Of a stretch of 5,477 nt of DNA, positions 1 to 5,350 are shown piece by piece. The DNA is taken from positions 1-5,477 of the forward strand of contig CAYNNP010000345.1 in NCBI GenBank assembly GCA_964398215.1, given 5' to 3'. Positions within the stretch are counted from its first letter, which is position 1, and every line of letters starts with the position of its first letter. A model generated the notes under the pieces. The model saw nothing but the letters and a program-made list of their open reading frames with translations, did not search any database and was not told where the DNA came from. The stretch comes from CAYNNP01 sp964398215 (GTDB lineage Bacteria; Planctomycetota; Planctomycetia; Pirellulales; Pirellulaceae). The translations under genes and the position numbers were made by a program.

Positions 1-297
1 TTGAACGCGAGCAAACCACTTTTCGCGTTGACTTGTGCTGGAAACATCCACCACTGGAACGTCTCGTGCGCGGACATGCTTCACAATGGCTCGGTTGCGC
101 AAAGCTGCCACAACCCCGTGGCCTTGCCATGTCGCCGGAAGCCGCAGCTTTCCGTGACGGTCGCGCGGCGATATTAACAGTGACCAGCCATGCGTCTGCG
201 CAAATCGACAAACCGCTTTGACAACGTTTCTACCCCACGAATCCTCAGTTTCAACAAGAATCCCGACATGCCTGTCCGGTCGCTTGCGATTCGTCAT
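1..297 (-). CDS. XylR-like AraC-family transcriptional regulator, N-terminal part (cut by window edge)
   Basis: This minus-strand frame is open from an ATG at 297-295 to the window edge and gives 99 residues with no stop. A good ribosome binding site (GGAG, plus bases 306-309) lies 8 bases before the start. The protein begins MTNRKRPDRHVGILVETEDS, continues with WGRNVVKAVCRFAQTHGWSL, then ISPRD, GHGVVAALRN (residues 59-68) and DVPVVDVSS. This is the pattern of the LacI/periplasmic-binding-like sensor domain at the N-terminus of XylR-type regulators: a first beta strand, VET, a helix with GR..V.AV..FA, a W.L..PRD strand, then a W.GHGV strand. Family members are usually about 380-400 residues with a C-terminal AraC helix-turn-helix, which would lie outside the window. 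The regulator is divergent from the operon starting at 510 and shares its upstream region, so it probably controls that operon and perhaps itself. The effector is unknown; the XylR resemblance does not imply xylose. Confidence 0.82.
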   Translation of the reverse strand, partial: MTNRKRPDRHVGILVETEDSWGRNVVKAVCRFAQTHGWSLLISPRDRHGKLRLPATWQGHGVVAALRNRAIVKHVRARDVPVVDVSSTSQREKWFARVQ

Positions 298-318
298 CTT
301 CTGTTCTCCAAAATCAAG

Positions 319-351
319 GTGTGCGCAATATCATAATTGAATTGCGCATAC
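319..351. promoter_or_regulatory. Spaced inverted repeat, candidate operator of the divergent regulator
   Basis: The arms are GTGTGCGCAAT (319-329) and ATTGCGCATAC (341-351). They match at 10 of 11 positions and are separated by an 11-base AT-rich spacer. A third related half-site, GAATTGC at 354-360, repeats GAATTGC at 339-345 with a 15-base period. Such paired half-sites between divergent genes are typical of transcription factor operators. The XylR-like regulator encoded at 1-297 is the obvious candidate to bind here, but that link is inferred. Confidence 0.5.
330..335 (-). promoter_or_regulatory. Possible -10 element for the regulator gene
   Basis: On the minus strand this reads TATGAT, a five-of-six match to TATAAT, about 33 bases before the regulator start codon. 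It lies inside the spacer of the inverted repeat at 319-351, so protein bound there would cover it. No convincing -35 box is visible at normal spacing, so this is tentative. Confidence 0.3.
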
Positions 352-356
352 ACGAA

Positions 357-384
357 TTGCATCTGATCGCGCGTCGAAGATAAT
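357..384 (+). promoter_or_regulatory. Possible promoter for the operon
   Basis: TTGCAT (357-362) and GATAAT (379-384) are separated by 16 bases and resemble a weak sigma-70-type promoter pointing toward the gene at 510. The -35-like box overlaps the third GAATTGC half-site (354-360), a position that would allow regulation by the divergent regulator. A start of transcription near 390 would place the whole hairpin at 404-469 in the leader RNA. Planctomycete promoter consensus is poorly defined, so this is a weak prediction. Confidence 0.3.
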
Positions 385-403
385 TAGGACGAAACTTGGC
401 TTC

Positions 404-469
404 ATAGTAGCTCGGCTCTCCGAGCCGAGAGCCGCTCAACCTCTCGGCTGCGGAGAGCCGAGCTACTAT
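404..469. repeat. Long near-perfect hairpin, REP/MITE-like palindromic element
   Basis: The outer arms 404-422 (ATAGTAGCTCGGCTCTCCG) and 451-469 are perfect reverse complements over 19 bases. The pairing continues inward, 423-431 with 441-449, interrupted only by one bulged base (G450), around a 9-base loop (432-440). This gives a stem of 28 pairs. Each half can also fold alone: 411-418 pairs with 422-429, and 443-449 pairs with 456-462, so a two-hairpin form is possible. There is no T-run after the stem and no gene ends into it, so a simple terminator is unlikely. The form suggests a dispersed intergenic palindromic repeat that now sits in the leader of the operon, just before the ribosome binding region of the gene at 510. 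Confidence 0.75.
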
Positions 470-509
470 TATGCCAAACACTTACACGACAGGTTGAGAG
501 AATCCTTCC

Positions 510-1604
510 ATGACGCAAACGTCGTTGACTGAGAACGTTCACCCGAACATGCGGGCGACTTCGCTGGGGCAATACCGGCGAGTTGTCGTTTTGACCGAAG
601 GGCTGTCGGATCCGTTTTATGCAAAGACGGCGATGAGCCTGCTTCGCTATCGAGCGGCCGACGTTGTGGCGGTGCTGGACGCGACGCAACAAGGCCGGTG
701 TGCCGGTGAGCTTTTTGGAGTTGGTGGTGACGTGCCGGTTGTTTCATCACTGGACAACTTTGATGCCGACGCTGTGTTCATCGGGACGGCTTCGCCGGGT
801 GGAAAGTTGCCTGACGCTTATCGTGCGCATGTTCTTGACGCATTGAAGCGAGGAATTGATGTTGTTTCCGGGCTACACGATTTCTTGTGCGATGACGCTG
901 AGTTTCAAACGGCCGCGACGGCCAACCATTGTCAGTTGGTCGACGTACGCCGAAACCGCGAAAACACCACGTCGACCGGAGAGCCCTTTCGCGATGGTTG
1001 TCTGCGGGTGCATACCGTTGGGCAGGATTGTACGTTGGGAAAAATGGTGGTCAGCCTTGAAGTGCAACGCGAACTATCTGCCCGTGGGCGTGATGCGGAG
1101 TTTGTTGCGACGGGACAAACAGGGATCATGGTTTCAGGCGATGGTGTTCCTGTTGATTGTGTTGTTTCTGATTTTGTGAACGGTTCGGTCGAAGCGCTCA
1201 TTCGCCGACATGAACATCGCGACATTCTGCTTATAGAAGGTCAGGGAAGTATCTCGCACCCTAGTTTTTCGGCCGTCACGATGGGACTGCTGCATGGGTG
1301 TCAGCCGCATGCATTGATCTATTGCTACGAAGTCGGCCGCCAAAACGTCAAAGGACTTGATCAAGTGCCGTTGCTTGATCATCACCGAATGATCGAAGCC
1401 TACGAATCGATCGGGTCGCTGCGACATCCGGCTCGCGTGATCGGGATTGGAATGAATGGCCGCAACGTTTCTGACGCAGAAGCCGATGAGGAACGCCAAC
1501 GCATGCAAGAGGAATTTGGGCTTCCTGTTTGCGATGTTTACCGCGATGGACCCTCGGCTCTGGCAGATGCGGTGGTGCAGTTTCAAGAGGAACGACGCGT
1601 ATGA
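510..1604 (+). CDS. dgcN: DUF1611 family P-loop protein, DgcN-like (putative D-glutamate N-acetyltransferase)
   Basis: A 364-residue protein with the two-part DUF1611 architecture. Residues about 22-150 form a Rossmann-like N-terminal domain (RRVVVLTEG; later VFIGTASPGG near 89-98 and GIDVVSGLHDFL near 115-126). The P-loop domain runs from about 165 and carries GQDCTLGK (171-178), a variant of the family's GTDCAVGK signature. Further signatures are FVATGQTGI (198-206), DGVPVD (211-216), EGQGSISHP (243-251) and GLLHGCQP (259-266). The length is normal and nothing is missing. Family members once called hypothetical or NAD-dependent epimerase-like were later linked to D-glutamate catabolism, where DgcN N-acetylates D-Glu and works with DgcA. 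Its neighbour here is DgcA-like, which supports this reading, but the exact substrate in this organism is inferred. The protein is probably cytoplasmic, with no signal peptide. GAGAG (496-500) lies 9 bases before the ATG. The stop overlaps the next start in ATGA. Confidence 0.85.
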   Translation: MTQTSLTENVHPNMRATSLGQYRRVVVLTEGLSDPFYAKTAMSLLRYRAADVVAVLDATQQGRCAGELFGVGGDVPVVSSLDNFDADAVFIGTASPGGKLPDAYRAHVLDALKRGIDVVSGLHDFLCDDAEFQTAATANHCQLVDVRRNRENTTSTGEPFRDGCLRVHTVGQDCTLGKMVVSLEVQRELSARGRDAEFVATGQTGIMVSGDGVPVDCVVSDFVNGSVEALIRRHEHRDILLIEGQGSISHPSFSAVTMGLLHGCQPHALIYCYEVGRQNVKGLDQVPLLDHHRMIEAYESIGSLRHPARVIGIGMNGRNVSDAEADEERQRMQEEFGLPVCDVYRDGPSALADAVVQFQEERRV

Positions 1605-2653
1605 AGTTGCGAACGCACTGTGTCGAACTGCCGTTGGAACACCCGTTTACGATTGCCCGCGGCACGCGGCATGTTCAGCGGTCATTGATTGTGGAAATCG
1701 AACACAATGGCATGCGTGGCTTTGGCGAAGCGACCGAGCACGACTATTACGGCGTCTCCATCGAAGAAATGACCGAAACGGTCAAGCAATACCGCGGTTC
1801 GATCGAAGCGTTCGATGGCAAAAGTGCTCAGGCGATTTGGGATGAACTGCATCCGCAACTTGCCGACCACATGTTCCTGTTGGCGGCGATCGATTGTGCG
1901 GCACACGATTTGGTTGGCAAGCTGGCAGGGCGCCGGACCTTCGAGGCGTTGGGGCTTTCGTGGAACAACATTCCTGAATCCAGTTTCACAATCGGTATCG
2001 ATGACATTGACCGCATGGTCGAAAAGATGGCCGAGCGGAGTGACTGGTCGATCTTCAAAATCAAACTCGGCACGGACCGCGACATCGAAATTGTTCAGCG
2101 ACTGCGCGAGCATACCTTGGCGACTTTTCGAGTGGATGCCAATTGCGGTTGGTCGGCTGACGAAACGATCACGAATTCAAAGGCGCTCGTTGAACTTGGT
2201 GTGGAATTCATTGAGCAGCCGTTGCCCGCCGATGCGCCGCTACGCGATCAACAAAAGGTCTTTCAGCATTCGGTCCTGCCGATCATTGCCGATGAAAGTT
2301 GCTTGATTGAATTCGACATCGATCAATGCGTCGGGCGGTTTCACGGTGTGAACGTCAAGCTTAGCAAGTGCGGTGGAATCACGCCTGCGTTTCGGATGTT
2401 ACAAAAGGCTCGCGACCTTGAGTTAAAGACGATGGTTGGTTGCATGGTCGAAAGTTCGGTTGGGATTTCTGCGGCCGCCCAATTGCTGCCATTGCTAGAC
2501 TATGCAGACCTTGATGGCGCCGAATTGCTGGCTGGCGACGCGGCTGACGGAGTGTCTGTCGCAAACGGGCACGTGAGATTACCCGCGCAATTGGGCAACG
2601 GCGTCGCATTGCGAAATTCCGTCGTGCTTGCCAATCAAGGGACGGATTCATGA
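1601..2653 (+). CDS. dgcA: Enolase-superfamily dipeptide epimerase / N-acetyl-D-glutamate racemase (DgcA-like)
   Basis: A 350-residue enolase-superfamily protein of the muconate-lactonising (MLE) subgroup. The capping domain covers about 1-120 (PLEHPFTIARG; GFGEATEHDYYG) and the barrel follows. Catalytic features are intact: the KxK motif in FKIKLG (K153, K155), metal ligands D179 (VDAN), E205 (FIEQPL) and D231 (ADE), the second acid/base lysine in NVKLSKCGG (251-259), the specificity segment GCMVESSVG (280-288), and a DLD triplet (303-305). A DxD motif at this place is known from L-Ala-D/L-Glu epimerases, where it binds the dipeptide amino group. The pairing with DUF1611 instead suggests DgcA, the N-acetyl-D-glutamate racemase, and both functions are annotated as dipeptide epimerase. 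Either way it would invert a glutamate stereocentre in the cytoplasm. The ATG at 1601 is preferred to an in-frame TTG at 1529: it overlaps the upstream stop (ATGA), has AGAGG at 1586-1590, and begins at the domain start. Confidence 0.88.
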   Translation: MKLRTHCVELPLEHPFTIARGTRHVQRSLIVEIEHNGMRGFGEATEHDYYGVSIEEMTETVKQYRGSIEAFDGKSAQAIWDELHPQLADHMFLLAAIDCAAHDLVGKLAGRRTFEALGLSWNNIPESSFTIGIDDIDRMVEKMAERSDWSIFKIKLGTDRDIEIVQRLREHTLATFRVDANCGWSADETITNSKALVELGVEFIEQPLPADAPLRDQQKVFQHSVLPIIADESCLIEFDIDQCVGRFHGVNVKLSKCGGITPAFRMLQKARDLELKTMVGCMVESSVGISAAAQLLPLLDYADLDGAELLAGDAADGVSVANGHVRLPAQLGNGVALRNSVVLANQGTDS

Positions 2654-2688
2654 AACAAGTTTTCACAACTCGCGCTGGAATGAATTGA
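2650..2688 (+). CDS. Possible 12-residue coupling mini-ORF
   Basis: An ATG at 2650 overlaps the stop of the epimerase gene in ATGA and has a good Shine-Dalgarno (AAGGGA, 2637-2642) 7 bases before it. It encodes MKQVFTTRAGMN and ends with a TGA at 2686-2688 that overlaps the next start codon in TGATG. The peptide shows no recognisable function. The arrangement lets ribosomes pass from the epimerase to the mini-ORF and then to the hydrolase gene at 2688, bridging what would otherwise be a 34-base gap. It may be only a chance remnant. Confidence 0.35.
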   Translation: MKQVFTTRAGMN

Positions 2689-3494
2689 TGAAACGAAACG
2701 TCCTATTTGCCGTCGGATTAGTGGCAGCCGTCGCGGTCGGCTTTCAGTTCGGAAGAACGTCAACCGTCGACGTTCCGATTGAGTCATCTGCTCAGGCCGA
2801 TATCGGGTCAGCGCGAACTCTTTCGGAACCGATCATCGGTATCGCCAGTCTGACCAGTGACACTTACGTTCGAGCGATTCGTGAGTGCGGTGGCATCCCG
2901 GTCGTGTTGCCCAATGCAGACGGCAGTCCCGAAAAGATTGACGAGTACCTTGAGTTGCTGGACGGATTATTGATGCCGGGCGGCGCCGACATTCCGCCGT
3001 CCGAATGGGGCGAAGAACAACATCCGACGACCAATTTACTGGACGACGATCGTTACCAGTTTGAAAAGGCGATGGTTACCGCGTGGATCGAAAAGACGGA
3101 CAAACCGCTGTTGGGAATTTGTCTTGGCAGCCAATGGTTGAACGTCGCGCACGGCGGATCGCTGATTCAAGACATCCCGTCGGAATTCGGTGGGCACCCC
3201 AAGTACGTTTCGCACATGGTCGAATTGGAACCGGATTCGCGGTTGAGTAAGATCTTTGGCGAGACGGAATTCGAGGTCAATTCTATCCATCACCAAGCGG
3301 TGCGAAACGTCGGCAAAGGACTTCGAGCGGTCGCCAAGAGTCCCGACGGAATCATTGAAGCCACAGAAACAACCCGCCCTGATCGATTTTTGATCGGTGT
3401 GCAGTGGCACCCAGAAAAACTGATGCCCGAAAACAAACTTCAACAAAAGCTGATTCAGGCCTTTGTTGACGCTGCGATGGAGAACGAGAAATGA
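2688..3494 (+). CDS. Membrane-anchored or exported peptidase C26 (gamma-glutamyl hydrolase / PuuD-like)
   Basis: A 268-residue class I glutamine-amidotransferase-fold hydrolase. The core shows PIIGIAS (48-54), a GLLMPGGADIPP segment (93-104), the nucleophile motif GICLGSQWLNVAHGG with Cys145, NSIHHQAV (198-205), and the catalytic GVQWHPE with His241 and Glu243. The Cys-His-Glu triad is therefore complete. Known relatives hydrolyse gamma-glutamyl amide bonds, for example gamma-glutamyl-GABA hydrolase PuuD and folate gamma-glutamyl hydrolase. Unlike PuuD, this protein has a basic N-terminus and a hydrophobic stretch at about 5-19, so it is likely membrane-anchored or exported; an AQA at 35-37 could be a cleavage site but is far from the hydrophobic core. 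The ATG at 2688 is chosen over an in-frame TTG at 2628 because that start lies inside the epimerase gene and would bury the signal-like segment. GGAA (2677-2680) lies upstream. The natural substrate is unknown; gamma-D-glutamyl peptides are a plausible guess. Confidence 0.85.
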   Translation: MKRNVLFAVGLVAAVAVGFQFGRTSTVDVPIESSAQADIGSARTLSEPIIGIASLTSDTYVRAIRECGGIPVVLPNADGSPEKIDEYLELLDGLLMPGGADIPPSEWGEEQHPTTNLLDDDRYQFEKAMVTAWIEKTDKPLLGICLGSQWLNVAHGGSLIQDIPSEFGGHPKYVSHMVELEPDSRLSKIFGETEFEVNSIHHQAVRNVGKGLRAVAKSPDGIIEATETTRPDRFLIGVQWHPEKLMPENKLQQKLIQAFVDAAMENEK

Positions 3495-5248
3495 AGCGTA
3501 TTCCACTGCGTGCAATCGCACTTGTTCTGCTTGCCATTGGCGGACAAGCGTTTGCCGACCAGCCTATTCAGGTGGCTATCTTTAAGGGCGATGGCGTCGG
3601 CCCCAGCGTCAACGATGTGATCAAGTCGCTGGGCGGCAGCGAAAGTCCAGAGTTTGCCATTCGCCGAATCACAGCGGACGAAATTCGATCCGGCAAACTC
3701 GCTGGCGTTGACGTTTTGATCCACCCCGGCGGCAGCGGGAGCGGTCAGGGAAAAGCCTTGGGTGAAGCAGGCCGCAAAGTCGTCAGGGCGTTTGTCAAAG
3801 ATGGTGGCGGTTTCCTTGGCGTCTGTGGCGGAGCGTACTTGGCAACCAACGATTATTCGTGGTCGTTGAACTTGATCGATGCGAAGGCCGTTGACCGAAA
3901 GCACTGGGCGCGAGGAAACGGGACGGTTGAATTGCAACTGTCGCCCGTGGGTTCTTCGTTCTTCGGCCACATCGGTGAAGAAATCGACATTCACTACGGT
4001 CAGGGGCCGCTACTGGGGCGGCGCGAGTGGGACGACAAGGACGTGCCGGACTACCAAAGTATCGCAATCTACAAGACAGGGATTGCGGAAAAAGGGGCTC
4101 CCAAAGGCGTAATGCCGGGGACGTCCGCGATTGTTCGCGCACACTATGGTGACGGACGAGTCTTCTGTTTCTCGCCGCATCCCGAAAAGACAGACGGTCG
4201 CGGCGAGATGATCGGCTACGCAGTCAACTGGTTGTCGAAAGTCAAAGATCCCGAAGCCGTCGAACTGCCCGGCCTTGGTGAGGTGGTCCAGCGCTACGTT
4301 CCGGCCGAAGGAGTCGGTGGCGTCGGAGTTTTGGTGACGCAAAACGGTGTAGTGCAGCATCAAAAGGGCTACGGTTTCATCAAAGGACATCGTGTCACCG
4401 CCCACACACCACTACGACTGGCGTCGATCACGAAGCAATATGCTGCCATGTGCGCGGCGATGTTGATCGAAGAAGGCAAACTTGATTTGGAGGCAAAGGT
4501 TTCGCATTACTTGCCCGATTTGAATTTGCCCGTCAAAGGTCGCGAACTTTTCGTGAAGGATTTGATCTGGCACACGAGCGGGCTTGCGAATTTTATCCAG
4601 ACCAAAGAGAAAGCCGCTATCGAGCTATTCCGGAAAGAACGCGGCTTGCCTTACCTGACGAACGAGACGCATGCCGAGTGGTTGGCGACGATGCAAGTCC
4701 GTCGTCCGCCGGGGACCGAATGGGAATACACGAATTCCGGTTACGTTCTGCTAACGCGAATCATCGAAGTCATCGCCGACGAGCCGTTTCATGAATTTCA
4801 ACAGCGATGCATTTTTGATGTGCTGGGGCTGACCGAAACGACCGACAGCCATCGCTTCAATGGTTCGGGGAATATGGTCACGACGCTGGCCGACTACGCC
4901 AAATGGGACAAAGCTTTGTGGGATCAGGATCCGCGGCTGTTGTCAAAAGACGGCTACAAAATGATCTTCGCGCAAGGCACTTTTGATAACGGCCAGCCAG
5001 TCGAATACGGTTTCGGCTGGCGCGTCGAATCCAAAAACGGGCAACCCATCATGGCCGAACACGGCGGTGGCGGTAGCGGAACGACGGCCGCCAGAAATTG
5101 GATTCAGCGTCATTTCAAAGACGGCACAACGGTCGCTTTCTTTGCACAAGAACATCCGGACCTGAACCGCGAAACCCGACGCGCGTTTTCCAGCGACTTA
5201 TACGCGGCTGTCTTAAAAGCACGATCGTCCAAACAGAGGAACGATTGA
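3491..5248 (+). CDS. Exported fusion: BPL-N amidotransferase-like domain + class C beta-lactamase/CubicO serine hydrolase
   Basis: A 585-residue secreted protein. Residues 1-22 form a clear signal peptide with AFA before Asp23. Residues about 25-250 are a BPL-N (biotin-protein ligase N-terminal) class I amidotransferase-like domain: VLIHPGGSGSG (75-85), nucleophile elbow GVCGGAYLA with Cys112, HYGQGPLL (168-175), and FSPHPE with His230 and Glu232. Residues about 262-575 are a class C beta-lactamase/CubicO domain: Ser312-x-x-Lys315 in LASITKQ, then HTSGL (361-365), the Y-x-N motif Tyr413/Asn415 in EYTNSGYVLL, and HGGGGSG at 524-530 in place of KTG. Both active sites look intact. Members of the second family act on D-amino-acid peptides, esters or lactams, so the name does not imply antibiotic resistance. 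The start overlaps the upstream stop (ATGA), with GGAG at 3479-3482. The context suggests extracytoplasmic processing of peptidoglycan-like or D-amino-acid material. The role of the BPL-N domain in such fusions is not known to me. Confidence 0.87.
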   Translation: MKRIPLRAIALVLLAIGGQAFADQPIQVAIFKGDGVGPSVNDVIKSLGGSESPEFAIRRITADEIRSGKLAGVDVLIHPGGSGSGQGKALGEAGRKVVRAFVKDGGGFLGVCGGAYLATNDYSWSLNLIDAKAVDRKHWARGNGTVELQLSPVGSSFFGHIGEEIDIHYGQGPLLGRREWDDKDVPDYQSIAIYKTGIAEKGAPKGVMPGTSAIVRAHYGDGRVFCFSPHPEKTDGRGEMIGYAVNWLSKVKDPEAVELPGLGEVVQRYVPAEGVGGVGVLVTQNGVVQHQKGYGFIKGHRVTAHTPLRLASITKQYAAMCAAMLIEEGKLDLEAKVSHYLPDLNLPVKGRELFVKDLIWHTSGLANFIQTKEKAAIELFRKERGLPYLTNETHAEWLATMQVRRPPGTEWEYTNSGYVLLTRIIEVIADEPFHEFQQRCIFDVLGLTETTDSHRFNGSGNMVTTLADYAKWDKALWDQDPRLLSKDGYKMIFAQGTFDNGQPVEYGFGWRVESKNGQPIMAEHGGGGSGTTAARNWIQRHFKDGTTVAFFAQEHPDLNRETRRAFSSDLYAAVLKARSSKQRND

Positions 5249-5350
5249 ATGCAGCATCAGCCTTCCCGAAAGCTTGCCGCAATTGTTGTGCTGGCGGGAC
5301 TCGCAGCCAGTCCGATTCTCTGGACAGCAACCATTGCGGTTTTCGCATAA
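5249..5350 (+). CDS. Possible small single-span membrane protein (33 residues)
   Basis: An ATG directly abuts the TGA of the preceding gene (TGAATG) and has GAGGA at 5236-5240, 8 bases upstream. The product begins MQHQPSRKLAAIVVLAGLAA, with a short basic head and then a hydrophobic stretch to the end (about residues 9-33), as in a single transmembrane helix or a bare signal peptide. The start arrangement matches the coupled style of the rest of the operon. I do not recognise the sequence. It could also be the first part of a longer gene broken by a frameshift, or not a gene: an antisense frame over 5257-5427 is also open. Confidence 0.45.
   Translation: MQHQPSRKLAAIVVLAGLAASPILWTATIAVFA

Noticed and set aside
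33..221. Plus-strand ORF of 62 codons
   Set aside because: It lies opposite the regulator frame at 1-297, which has a recognisable family pattern and a ribosome binding site.
404..469. Hairpin as an intrinsic terminator
   Set aside because: No gene on either strand ends into it, it lies between divergent starts, and no T-run follows the stem.
1134..1586. Long minus-strand ORF of 150 codons
   Set aside because: It is antisense to the conserved C-terminal half of the DUF1611 protein and shows no family pattern.
1529..1600. Upstream TTG extension of the epimerase gene
   Set aside because: It would add 24 residues of another gene's sequence in a shifted frame; the ATG at 1601 fits the family start and the ATGA overlap.
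2628..2687. Upstream TTG start for the C26 hydrolase
   Set aside because: It would place the signal-like hydrophobic segment internally and lies within the epimerase gene; the ATG at 2688 has its own upstream GGAA.
3036..3994. Minus-strand ORFs of 161 and 179 codons
   Set aside because: They lie opposite catalytic regions of the C26 and BPL-N proteins and have no recognisable domains or start context.
4262..5248. Beta-lactamase domain as an antibiotic-resistance gene
   Set aside because: The third motif is HGG rather than KTG and the architecture is a BPL-N fusion, as in CubicO-type hydrolases; resistance is not supported.
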